DNA of 64,000 nt from an uncultured Clostridia bacterium. Its GTDB lineage: Bacteria; Bacillota; Clostridia; Lachnospirales; Lachnospiraceae. Positions 39,945 to 48,161 of the stretch are shown piece after piece (positions within the stretch are counted from its first letter, which is position 1; the number at the start of each line of letters is the position of its first letter). The notes under the pieces are model-generated. The model was not told where the DNA came from. It saw nothing but the letters and a program-made list of their open reading frames with translations, and ran no database searches. Position numbers and translations under genes: made by a program. The stretch is taken from contig CALBKM010000031.1 of assembly GCA_937895705.1 (NCBI GenBank), positions 56,567 to 120,566 on the forward strand. Direction: 5' to 3'.

Positions 39945-41169
39945 GATAACGGAAACGGCGTATAAAACCGGGTTTGATATGATTTACCTGGCAGCATGTG
40001 CGCTGCAGAATGCGGCCCCGGCAGACGAAGTAATGGAGGCTATGGACTTTGACCGGGTGTACCGTTTGGCAAAAAGTCAGACCATGGAAGCCGTTACCTT
40101 CTACGGACTGGAGCTTTGGCCGAAATCGAAGACGGCAGTGGTTCCGGAGCTTTGGGCAAAGTGGAAAAATGCGCGGGAGAAAGCAATCCGGAAGAATCTG
40201 TTGTTTGACATTGAGCGGGAAAAGCTGTTCTCTTTTTTTGAGGAAGCAGGGATTTGGTACATGCCGTTAAAAGGGGCGATTATGAAAGAACTGTACCCGC
40301 AACCGGGAATGCGTCAGATGGCGGACAATGACATTTTGTTTGATGAAGCATATCGGGATGAAGTGTATGAATATATGACCGGGCAAGGGTACGGGGCTAA
40401 ATATTATGCTTCTGATCCTGAGGAAGATCTTCTGCGAAAGGCAATGTATTCGATACATGATATTTATTTCAAAGAGCCGATTTATAATTTTGAAATGCAT
40501 GTTGCTTTGTTCGGAAGAAACGTCAACCCCAAATGGCGGGTGTATTATAAAAATGTGAAAGAACGCTTGCAAAAGGATGGGGAAAAGGATTACGGCTATC
40601 ATTTCCGGGAGGAAGACTTTTACGTATATTTGATAGCTCACGGATACAAACATTTTAGCGGAGGAGGGCATGGAATTCGCAATTTAATGGATGTTTATGT
40701 CTATCTGGATAAGGAGAAAGTGTTGGACCGGGAGTATGTGGACAAAGAGCTGAGAGAATTGGAACTCTTTGAGCATGCACAAATAACAAATTCTCTTGCC
40801 AGACGATTGTTCGAAACCGATATCGGAAAATTACGGGAGGGCATATCCGGGTTGTCGGAGAAAGAACAGGAGCTATTAGAAATCTGCCTTTCGTCCGGGA
40901 CTTACGGAACGCATAAACAATGGCTGAGAAATGAATTGAAAAAAAGAAACGGAAAAGATAACATTACCTTTAAAGACCGTATAAAGTATCTGTTTCGCCG
41001 TTTGATTCCCGAGGAGGAAATTCTATTAATCCGTTATCCGAAGCTGGCACGAAAAAAGTATCTGCAACCGTTGTGCGTGCTCATACGTATGGGGGAGGGA
41101 GTGTTGTGTGAGCCGAAGCGGCTATGGAAAGAACTTATTTGTCTGTTGAAAGTAAAGAAAAATGTTTAA
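39937..41169 (+). CDS. Nucleotidyltransferase-fold protein (PF14907-like)
   Basis: A 410-residue protein. At ~108-135 it has PLKGAIMKELYPQPGMRQMA followed by DNDILF, the pattern of the uncharacterised NTase family (Asp-x-Asp-like metal site) that recurs in lasso and PqqD-type peptide clusters. The remainder is helical and charged. It might transfer a nucleotide or sugar-phosphate to the peptide or another substrate. Its ATG lies inside the last codons of the exporter gene. It ends the tightly coupled set. Confidence 0.75.
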   Translation: MSEITETAYKTGFDMIYLAACALQNAAPADEVMEAMDFDRVYRLAKSQTMEAVTFYGLELWPKSKTAVVPELWAKWKNAREKAIRKNLLFDIEREKLFSFFEEAGIWYMPLKGAIMKELYPQPGMRQMADNDILFDEAYRDEVYEYMTGQGYGAKYYASDPEEDLLRKAMYSIHDIYFKEPIYNFEMHVALFGRNVNPKWRVYYKNVKERLQKDGEKDYGYHFREEDFYVYLIAHGYKHFSGGGHGIRNLMDVYVYLDKEKVLDREYVDKELRELELFEHAQITNSLARRLFETDIGKLREGISGLSEKEQELLEICLSSGTYGTHKQWLRNELKKRNGKDNITFKDRIKYLFRRLIPEEEILLIRYPKLARKKYLQPLCVLIRMGEGVLCEPKRLWKELICLLKVKKNV

Positions 41170-41181
41170 TGGAGGTATCGT

Positions 41182-41694
41182 ATGAATCAGGAAAAGATGT
41201 ATGAGGTTGTTTTGGAGGCGCTTCCGGAAAATGTGGAGCAGATGCTTGCCATGAGTGAGGCTGATCTGACAAAGCCGGAGAATACGGCGGCACTTGCAAT
41301 TGCAGCGTTGAATTTGTATCCGGCGGATAAGAATGCGGCGCTGGAAATGCTTGCGTATTTGCAAGGACCGCAGGAGGTAACTCCATATGAGAAGCAGTTT
41401 TTGGAGGACCGGTTCCGCGATAAGGATTATGTTCCGCGCTCTTATTTTAAGGGGGCAACACCGGAAAATGATTATGAGCCGGAAAAACCGTATTGTTTGC
41501 AGTTTTTTGAGAATCCGTACAGCAGACAAAATTTAGAAGAAGGCTATTTGACTCTTTATGTAAATTCCGGCGGTGCGGATAATGCGCGACAGATTAAGCT
41601 TCGTAAGAAGAATTCTACCGGTCAGTGGTTTTTGTGGGAGCAGTTTTTGCTGGCGGATATCAGAAAGCCGGTAAGTGCAGATCCGTGGGCATAA
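41182..41694 (+). CDS. Conserved protein of unknown function (DUF6935-like)
   Basis: A 170-residue soluble protein. The second half (YEKQFLEDRFRDKDYVPRSY, then a GGADNARQIKLRKK strand and a WA end) matches a family I remember as DUF6935 in Clostridia, sometimes near tellurite/stress genes; the number is from memory. The N-terminal helices count residues in a TPR-like way. Thirteen bases after the NTase gene with GGAGG upstream, so likely in the same transcript, but the link to peptide maturation is not established. Followed by the metK leader. Confidence 0.6.
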   Translation: MNQEKMYEVVLEALPENVEQMLAMSEADLTKPENTAALAIAALNLYPADKNAALEMLAYLQGPQEVTPYEKQFLEDRFRDKDYVPRSYFKGATPENDYEPEKPYCLQFFENPYSRQNLEEGYLTLYVNSGGADNARQIKLRKKNSTGQWFLWEQFLLADIRKPVSADPWA

Positions 41695-41758
41695 GAGGTG
41701 TATTGGCGGAGAAAACGGCAAGAATTTAGGGGAATTTAAAGAATTGTTATATTTCTAC

Positions 41759-41787
41759 TTGACGAATCCCGATACTTGGTGTATTCT
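41759..41787 (+). promoter_or_regulatory. Sigma-A promoter of the metK leader
   Basis: TTGACG (41759-41764) and TATTCT (41782-41787) with 17-base spacing, 30 bases before the riboswitch. Confidence 0.65.
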
Positions 41788-41816
41788 GAGTGTGCGACAA
41801 CAATTTCATAAGAAAA

Positions 41817-41918
41817 CTCTTATTAAGAGTGATGGAGAGTAAAGGCTCTGCGAAGTCACGGCAACCCCCGTACGGGAAGGTGCTAAGTTGAGCGGTACGT
41901 TGTACCGAACAATAAGGG
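41817..41918 (+). ncRNA. SAM-I (S-box) riboswitch
   Basis: The aptamer shows the S-box landmarks in order: P1 arms CTTATT and AATAAG (41819-41824, 41911-41916), GATGGAGAG, CTGCGAAG, CGGCAACC, GGTGCTAA, and the closing CGAACAATAAG. Bound S-adenosylmethionine should favour the downstream terminator and lower metK transcription. Location before metK is classical. Confidence 0.95.
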
Positions 41919-41938
41919 ATTTGGTTATTATTGGTATC

Positions 41939-41975
41939 AAGTCCGTAGTCCGCAAGGTCTACGGACTTTTTTCGT
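41939..41975 (+). terminator. Riboswitch-controlled terminator
   Basis: Perfect 10-bp stem AAGTCCGTAG / CTACGGACTT with a 10-base loop, followed by TTTTCG. Confidence 0.9.
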
Positions 41976-42136
41976 GATAAAAAACTATCACGAAAAAATC
42001 GTTCCGCAAGGGTCCACAATGTCCGGTGGACATTGGTACTGGACGGACCGAAACGGAGTGAAGACTGCGCACTCGCGCGAAAGGAAGATGTCACGAGCGA
42101 CCGCGCTCGTTGCACGAGTTTCGTAAACGAAACTCG
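41968..42136 (+). repeat. Set of hairpins between the riboswitch and metK
   Basis: Four inverted repeats: TTTTTCGTGATA / TATCACGAAAAA (41968-41997, using the terminator T-run as one arm), CAATGTCC / GGACATTG (42017-42035), GAGCG / CGCTC (42095-42109) and CGAGTTTCG / CGAAACTCG (42115-42136). No ORF of interest lies there. Confidence 0.6.
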
Positions 42137-42164
42137 ATTTGGCTACAAACGAAAGGAGAAAAAG

Positions 42165-43358
42165 ATGAGTGATAAGTTTTTATTTACGTCGGAATCGGTA
42201 ACCGAGGGGCATCCGGATAAAATCTGCGACCAGATTTCCGATGCGATTTTGGACGCAATGATGGAGCAGGACCCGATGAGCCGTGTGGCTTGTGAGACCG
42301 CATGTACCACCGGTCTTGTACTGGTTATGGGAGAGGTAACCACAAAGTCCACTGTGGACATTCAGAAGATTGTTCGCGATACGGTGCGTGAAATCGGTTA
42401 TGACAGAGCAAAGTACGGTTTTGATGCGGATACCTGTGCGGTACTCGTGACTTTGGATAAGCAGTCTGCGGATATTGCCATGGGCGTGGATAGGGCCCTT
42501 GAAGCAAAGGAAAACAAAATGTCCGATGCGGATATCGAAGCAATCGGTGCAGGCGATCAGGGTATGATGTTCGGCTATGCGTCCGATGAGACCGAGGAGT
42601 TGATGCCGTATCCGATTTCTTTGGCACATAAGCTGACGAAGAAGCTTTCCGAAGTGCGTAAGAACGGAACTTTACCGTATCTTCGTCCGGATGGAAAATC
42701 TCAGGTTTCCGTAGAGTATAATGAGGCGGGAGAGCCGGTTCGTCTGGAGGCTGTGGTACTTTCCACCCAGCATGCTCCGGAAGTAACACAGGAGCAGATT
42801 CATGAGGATATTAAAAAGTATGTATTTGACCCGGTGCTTCCGAAGAAGATGATTGATGAGAATACCAAGTTCTTTATTAATCCGACAGGTCGTTTTGTAA
42901 TTGGCGGACCGAACGGCGACAGCGGTCTGACCGGTCGTAAGATTATTGTAGATACTTACGGCGGATATGCTCGTCACGGCGGCGGAGCTTTCTCCGGTAA
43001 GGACTGCACCAAGGTAGACCGTTCCGCTTGTTATGCGGCACGTTACGTGGCAAAGAACATCGTAGCGGCAGGTCTTGCAAAGAAGTGTGAAATCCAGCTT
43101 TCCTATGCCATCGGCGTGGCGCAGCCGACTTCCGTTATGGTGGATACCTTCGGTACCGGTAAGTTGTCCAACGAGGAATTGGTTGCCGTTGTCCGTAAGC
43201 ACTTTGACCTTCGTCCGGCAGGTATCATTAAGATGTTGGACCTTCGTCGCCCGATTTACAAGCAGACCGCGGCCTACGGTCATTTCGGACGCACCGACCT
43301 TGATCTTCCGTGGGAAAAGACGGATGTTGCGGAAAGCTTAAAGCAGTACGCAAAGTAA
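42165..43358 (+). CDS. metK: S-adenosylmethionine synthetase
   Basis: A 397-residue enzyme making SAM from methionine and ATP in the cytosol; active as a tetramer. Signatures: GHPDKICDQISDAILDA (ATP/metal), GAGDQGMMFGYA, and GGGAFSGKDCTKVDRSACY-like P-loop (DPTKVDRS variant). Length is normal. Start ATG 42165 follows AAAGGAG; the in-frame extension back to 42033 crosses the leader hairpins and is not credible. Under control of the S-box upstream. Confidence 0.97.
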   Translation: MSDKFLFTSESVTEGHPDKICDQISDAILDAMMEQDPMSRVACETACTTGLVLVMGEVTTKSTVDIQKIVRDTVREIGYDRAKYGFDADTCAVLVTLDKQSADIAMGVDRALEAKENKMSDADIEAIGAGDQGMMFGYASDETEELMPYPISLAHKLTKKLSEVRKNGTLPYLRPDGKSQVSVEYNEAGEPVRLEAVVLSTQHAPEVTQEQIHEDIKKYVFDPVLPKKMIDENTKFFINPTGRFVIGGPNGDSGLTGRKIIVDTYGGYARHGGGAFSGKDCTKVDRSACYAARYVAKNIVAAGLAKKCEIQLSYAIGVAQPTSVMVDTFGTGKLSNEELVAVVRKHFDLRPAGIIKMLDLRRPIYKQTAAYGHFGRTDLDLPWEKTDVAESLKQYAK

Positions 43359-43442
43359 AATCCGGAAAGAACATATCGGTAAGATATGCTTGGTAATCTG
43401 AAAAGGATAATATATTTAAAACAAGCAAAATATTTATATAGA

Positions 43443-43482
43443 GAAACGGGATGCTACGATGTGGTATCCCGTTTCTTGGTTT
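43443..43482 (+). terminator. Terminator after metK
   Basis: 10-bp stem GAAACGGGAT / ATCCCGTTTC with a 13-base loop and TTGGTTTT after it. Confidence 0.75.
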
Positions 43483-43532
43483 TGTAAGGTACAGAAACAA
43501 AGGCGTTTGAGGAGGCTTATCATTGAAAATCA

Positions 43533-43561
43533 TTGAAAACAATGCAGGAATATGTTATACT
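43533..43561 (+). promoter_or_regulatory. Sigma-A promoter of the aldo/keto reductase gene
   Basis: TTGAAA (43533-43538) and TATACT (43556-43561), 17 bases apart. Confidence 0.7.
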
Positions 43562-43614
43562 TGAATATAACAATATTTTGATGTGTATTTTCAAGAGAAG
43601 AAAGGAGATTTGTT

Positions 43615-44748
43615 ATGCAGTATCGTAAGTTCGGTAATACGGGAGTGGAGATTTCTACCCTTGGGTTCGGTTGTATGCGCCTTCCGGAGATTGATCTGGG
43701 AGACGGTAAGTTTGAGGTGGATCAGGAAAAGACGGACGCCATGCTTCGTCATGCTTATGATTTGGGTGTGAATTATTTTGATACGGCATTTTATTATTGT
43801 CACGAAAACAGCGAAATTGCGGTGGGCAAGGCGTTAAAGCCGATTCGTGACAAGGTATATATTTCTACGAAGTGTCCGCTGGACCGTGTGAAAAAGCCGG
43901 AGGATTTTGAAGGAATGTTGGACAAGAGTCTGGCAAAGCTGGATACGGATTATGTGGATTTTTATCATTTCTGGGGCATTAATCGTAAGGTGTTTGATGA
44001 AGTAATTGTGCCCCTTGGTCTTCTGAAGGAAGCAAAGAGATTAAAGGAGCAGGGAAAGATTCGTCATATTTCCTTCTCCTTCCACGATTCTCCGGAAGCA
44101 TTGAAGTATATTATCGATAACGCACCGGAAATGGAAAGTGTGTTGCTTCAGTATAATCTTTTGGATCGCGCAAATGAGGAAATGATCGGTTACGCAAAGG
44201 AAAAGGGGCTTGGCGTTGTTGTTATGGGACCGGTAGGCGGCGGACGTCTGGCGGCTCCGACGGAGCTCGCAAAGCGTCTGGGCAGCGGCAATCTGAACAC
44301 CTATGAGCTGGCGTTCCGTTTTGTTCTCGGAAACCCGGGGGTCTGTTGTGCATTGTCCGGTATGCAGACTTACGAGATGGTGGACCAGAATGCGGCGGTG
44401 GCTTCGTTAGAAGAGCCGATGACCGAGCAGATGTGGCGCGAGGTGGGCGATGCGTTAGAGAATCTGAAGAAGTTCTCCGAGCTTTATTGTACCGGTTGCG
44501 GCTATTGCCAGCCGTGTCCGAAGGGCATCCAGATTCCGCGTATTTTCCAGGCTTACACCTATCACAATGTATACGGTTTGCATGAGCTTGCGAAAAAGAC
44601 TTTTACGGACTATGTAAATAACGAGAAGAATCCGGGTGCAACCGTAAAGGATTGTGTGGATTGCGGCTTCTGTGAGAGGAAGTGTCCGCAGCACTTAAAG
44701 GTGCGTGAATTGCTGAAAAAGGTGGAAGATACGCTGACTGCGCTGTAA
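43615..44748 (+). CDS. Aldo/keto reductase with C-terminal iron-sulfur domain
   Basis: A 377-residue protein. Residues 1-285 form an AKR barrel (MQYRKFGNTGVEISTLGFGC; catalytic Tyr in DTAFYYCHENSE; Lys in VYISTKCP). The last ~90 residues hold ferredoxin-like Cys groups, CTGCGYCQPCP and CVDCGFCERKCP, for up to two [4Fe-4S] clusters. The family is common in anaerobes and typed as an oxidoreductase of unknown substrate. AGAAAGGAG precedes ATG 43615. The glycosidase gene follows after 39 bases, so sugar-derived substrates are possible. Confidence 0.88.
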   Translation: MQYRKFGNTGVEISTLGFGCMRLPEIDLGDGKFEVDQEKTDAMLRHAYDLGVNYFDTAFYYCHENSEIAVGKALKPIRDKVYISTKCPLDRVKKPEDFEGMLDKSLAKLDTDYVDFYHFWGINRKVFDEVIVPLGLLKEAKRLKEQGKIRHISFSFHDSPEALKYIIDNAPEMESVLLQYNLLDRANEEMIGYAKEKGLGVVVMGPVGGGRLAAPTELAKRLGSGNLNTYELAFRFVLGNPGVCCALSGMQTYEMVDQNAAVASLEEPMTEQMWREVGDALENLKKFSELYCTGCGYCQPCPKGIQIPRIFQAYTYHNVYGLHELAKKTFTDYVNNEKNPGATVKDCVDCGFCERKCPQHLKVRELLKKVEDTLTAL

Positions 44749-44787
44749 CAGACGACGCAGAGAAGAAGGCAGAAGGGAGAACGGAAT

Positions 44788-47136
44788 ATGCTGAGTGCCA
44801 TACCGTGGAAGTCTTGCAGTATTACGAAAGCAGAGCGCAAAGGAAACAGTCTCTATTTGTATTCCGATAGGGGAACACACAGAATCGAGCCGAAATCCGA
44901 CCGTATCGTGCGGATTACTTATACGGAGCGGGAGACATTTTCGGAACGGGGAAAGCCGGGCGTGGTCCGGACGGAAGTGTGGAGTGATTGGACGTTTGCC
45001 GAGGATGCCGAAACGGTAGAATATTGCTCTGAAAAGCTTCGGATTGAGATTCGGAAAAAGAGTGCTTCTTTTTCCTATTTTGACGGGAACGGAGCTCTTT
45101 TGCTGCGGGAACGTGAAACGGAAAGTAAAGAACTGGAAGAGTTCCAAAGCTATGAGCTGGCGGGAGACGAGAACGCGGTAATCGAAAAGGTCGTAACACC
45201 GGACGGTACGAAGGAAGTGATAAAAGAAGCCGGTCGTGTGAAGGGCGAGAAGTTTTTTCATACAAGACTTCATCTTCAGTGGCAGGACGGAGAGGCGTTA
45301 TACGGTCTCGGCCAGCATGAGGAAGGGAACCTGAATCTTCGCGGAAAGACGGTATATGTGCATCAGGCAAACCGCAAGATTGCGATTCCGGTGCTGTTGT
45401 CGAGCCTTGGATACGGTATTCTGGCGGATACTTACAGTCCTTTGATTTTCTCGGACACGGACCGGGGGTCTTATCTCTATACGGAAGCGGATGAGGAGCT
45501 TGATTTCTATTTTATGAACGGAGAAGGTCTGGACGGTGTCGTAAAGGCATATCGTTTCCTGACAGGAAAAGCTGCGATGTTGCCGAAATGGGCCTTTGGG
45601 TATTTGCAGTCCCAGGAACGGTATGAAACACAGGAAGAGATTCTGCAGGTGGCAAAGGAGTATCGGAGCCGGGGAATCGGTCTGGACGGTGTTGTGCTTG
45701 ACTGGTTTTCCTGGGAGGACGGACTTTGGGGGCAGAAGACCTTTGATGCCTCTCGTTTTCCGGATCCGTCGGAGATGGTTCGGAAGCTTCATGAGCTGAA
45801 CGCACATTTTATGATTTCCGTTTGGCCGACCATGGATGAGAAGAGTGAGAATTATAAAGAGTTTAAAGAAAAAGGTCTGTTGTTGCCGGGAAGTAATGCG
45901 TATAACGTTTTTTCGGAAAACGGAAGAAAGCTTTTCTGGAAGCAGGTAAAGGAAGGACTGTTTTGTCACGGGATTGATGCCTGGTGGTGCGATTCCAGTG
46001 AACCGTATACCCCGGAGTGGAATCATAAGTATCGTCCGGAACCGGCGAAACTGTATGTCGAGTATTTGGAAACGACGGAAGATCATATGCCGGCGTGGCT
46101 TACGAATGCCTATGCGTTGTATCATGCCATGACCTTATATGAAGGACAGAGAGGTGAGCAGACGGGGGACGAGCAGGAAAAGCGTGTGATGAATCTGACC
46201 CGGAGCAGTTATACCGGTCAGCAACGTTACGGAACCGTATTATGGTCGGGAGATACGGAAGCAAGCTGGAGTACTTTGAAAAAGCAGATTGCGGCCGGCC
46301 TGAATTTTTGTGCCGCCGGATTGCCTTATTGGACTACGGACATCGGAGCGTTTTTCGTGAAATCAGGAAATCAGTGGTTCTGGCAGGGGGACTACCCGGA
46401 CGGAACGGAGGATTTGGGATATCGGGAATTGTATGTGCGCTGGTCCCAGTGGGCGTGCCTTTTACCGGTGTTCCGGGCTCACGGGACGGATTGTCGCAGA
46501 GAACTTTGGGCATTCGGTAACCCCGGGGAACCGTTTTATGACGCATTGTTGGAGGTAAATCGTTTGCGATATCGTTTGTTGCCGTATATTTACTCTCTGG
46601 CGGGAGCGGTATGGCGGGAGGATGCCTTGATGATGAAGCCTTTGGCGTTTGCTTTTCCGAAAGACGAACGGGTGCTTGATTGTAAGGACCAGTATTTATT
46701 CGGTGACCGTCTTATGGTATGCCCGGTGACGGAGCCGATGTATTACGGCGCGGGTTCCGTGGAATTGTCCGGAGTACCGAAGTGCCGTAAGGTGTATCTG
46801 CCGTCGGGAGAACGGTGGTACGATTTTTGGACCGATACCTGTTATGAAGGCGGACAATGGATAGAAGCGGAGGCATCGCTGGAGAAGATTCCGCTTTTTG
46901 TAAGGGAAGGAAGTATTGTGCCGATGTATCGGGAAAGTTGTATTCCGGATAGTACCGAAGAGGCGGCAAAACTCGGAACGGAATGTATGGAATTCCGTGT
47001 GTATAAAGGAAAGGATGCGGAGTTTTTCCTTTATGAAGATGCGGGAGACGGGTATGGTTATGAACGAGGCGAGTATACACTTACCCGGATTATTTGGAAC
47101 GAGGCCGAAAAAAAGCTTTTGACGGAGAAGATATAA
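44788..47136 (+). CDS. Glycoside hydrolase family 31, alpha-glucosidase-like
   Basis: A 782-residue family 31 enzyme with no signal peptide, hence cytosolic, acting on imported oligosaccharides. The N-terminal beta domain (~1-230) is followed by the catalytic barrel: GIGLDGVVLDWFSWEDGLWG, catalytic nucleophile Asp in GIDAWWCDSSEP (~400), and acid/base Asp in LWSGDTEASW (~485). The C-terminal beta domains begin around residue 620. Specificity (alpha-glucosidase versus alpha-xylosidase) cannot be read. AAGGGAGAACGG precedes the ATG. Confidence 0.92.
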   Translation: MLSAIPWKSCSITKAERKGNSLYLYSDRGTHRIEPKSDRIVRITYTERETFSERGKPGVVRTEVWSDWTFAEDAETVEYCSEKLRIEIRKKSASFSYFDGNGALLLRERETESKELEEFQSYELAGDENAVIEKVVTPDGTKEVIKEAGRVKGEKFFHTRLHLQWQDGEALYGLGQHEEGNLNLRGKTVYVHQANRKIAIPVLLSSLGYGILADTYSPLIFSDTDRGSYLYTEADEELDFYFMNGEGLDGVVKAYRFLTGKAAMLPKWAFGYLQSQERYETQEEILQVAKEYRSRGIGLDGVVLDWFSWEDGLWGQKTFDASRFPDPSEMVRKLHELNAHFMISVWPTMDEKSENYKEFKEKGLLLPGSNAYNVFSENGRKLFWKQVKEGLFCHGIDAWWCDSSEPYTPEWNHKYRPEPAKLYVEYLETTEDHMPAWLTNAYALYHAMTLYEGQRGEQTGDEQEKRVMNLTRSSYTGQQRYGTVLWSGDTEASWSTLKKQIAAGLNFCAAGLPYWTTDIGAFFVKSGNQWFWQGDYPDGTEDLGYRELYVRWSQWACLLPVFRAHGTDCRRELWAFGNPGEPFYDALLEVNRLRYRLLPYIYSLAGAVWREDALMMKPLAFAFPKDERVLDCKDQYLFGDRLMVCPVTEPMYYGAGSVELSGVPKCRKVYLPSGERWYDFWTDTCYEGGQWIEAEASLEKIPLFVREGSIVPMYRESCIPDSTEEAAKLGTECMEFRVYKGKDAEFFLYEDAGDGYGYERGEYTLTRIIWNEAEKKLLTEKI

Positions 47137-47150
47137 AGTTTTATCTTTTT

Positions 47151-47179
47151 TTGACACCGGAAAAAGAGTGTGTTATGAT
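47151..47179 (+). promoter_or_regulatory. Strong sigma-A promoter
   Basis: TTGACA (47151-47156) and TATGAT (47174-47179) with a 17-base spacer, ahead of the membrane protein gene at 47226. Confidence 0.8.
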
Positions 47180-47225
47180 AAAAGAAAAGGGTTTATATTT
47201 CCCGGAGAATCTTTAGGGAGGTCTT

Positions 47226-48161
47226 ATGAAAAAAGAATTGCAAAGAAAACTTAGTTTTGTAGTGTTTGTAATGGCTGTATTTTTTGCGGGTATGGCGTTG
47301 ACGGTATTTCAGGCCTACATCTGGATGGCGTGTATTGCGGGAGTCCTGCTTTTGGCGTCGTCGGTGTTTTTTGTAATGTCGCAGAAAGAGGAAAGCCAGT
47401 CCCCGACGGAAAAGACGACGGAATTGTTGCTTGCCGATCGTATGGCAGAGTTGATGCGGGGAAACGAAAAGGCGGAAAAGGGAGTTTATATTGCCGTAAA
47501 AAAGCAGCATGAGGCCATGGAAAGCGGAATGCTTGCGTTACAGGAGAAACTGGAGGAGCTTGTAAAAGCCCAGGAAAATGCCGTGAAGACCATCGTTCTT
47601 TACAACAAAGAAAATGCAAAGCAGGTGGCCTTAAGTGAGCGAGAGGAACTGGAACGTTTGCATGAAGATTTGGAACATTTGCAGAACGGTGCCGGTGCGG
47701 AAGAGATAAGCCGGGTGGCGGAAGCGGTACGGGAGATGTCCCGGCATTTGTACGAAGCAATTCATGAGAGCGGCGAGGCGATGCTTGCGGAACTCAGTAC
47801 CACGGTGGACAGTCTGGAAGAAGTTAAGGATTTGATTCAGAGTCTGGGAGAAGACGGACCGGTGCATTTTGATCGTAAAATGTCGGCAGGAAGCAAACAG
47901 CCGGACCGTGTATACGAACCGGTTTTTGAATCGGAAAAAAGCGTAGAGGAGTTCGAATCGGAGGAGAGTTTTTCAGAAGAACCGGGGCCGGAGTTTTCGG
48001 AGGAGATGGTTGAAACGTTTGAAGCGGAAGTTGAGCCGGAACCGGTGAGTGAAAAAACACCGGAAGACGCGTTGGCATCCTCCGGCGTAGATTTATCGGA
48101 TCCGAATAAAACCTTATCTGCGGATGATATCGCGGCGCTGTTTGCAGCGATGGGAAATTAA
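47226..48161 (+). CDS. Membrane protein with coiled coil and FliM-like C-terminal motif
   Basis: A 311-residue protein with two N-terminal membrane helices (~9-28, 31-52), a helical coiled-coil region (~60-205), an acidic disordered stretch (~215-285; Glu-rich) and the C-terminal end LSADDIAALFAAMGN. That last motif looks like the LSxxEIDALL peptide of FliM that binds CheY-type proteins. No known family otherwise. Its stop codon overlaps the stop of the convergent dacF-like gene (48158-48161). GGGAGG lies before ATG 47226. Confidence 0.62.
   Translation: MKKELQRKLSFVVFVMAVFFAGMALTVFQAYIWMACIAGVLLLASSVFFVMSQKEESQSPTEKTTELLLADRMAELMRGNEKAEKGVYIAVKKQHEAMESGMLALQEKLEELVKAQENAVKTIVLYNKENAKQVALSEREELERLHEDLEHLQNGAGAEEISRVAEAVREMSRHLYEAIHESGEAMLAELSTTVDSLEEVKDLIQSLGEDGPVHFDRKMSAGSKQPDRVYEPVFESEKSVEEFESEESFSEEPGPEFSEEMVETFEAEVEPEPVSEKTPEDALASSGVDLSDPNKTLSADDIAALFAAMGN

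Noticed and set aside
39518..39997. Open frames antisense to the exporter ATPase domain
   Set aside because: Shadow frames of a conserved gene, without start signals or family features.
36602..41169. Ordinary lasso peptide cluster
   Set aside because: HprK-like, PqqD-like and NTase genes fit, but no asparagine-synthetase-like cyclase and no transglutaminase-like protease are present.
45298..46125. Long open frame antisense to the glycosidase gene
   Set aside because: No ribosome site, low-complexity Arg/His/Pro composition, and it mirrors a well-supported gene.
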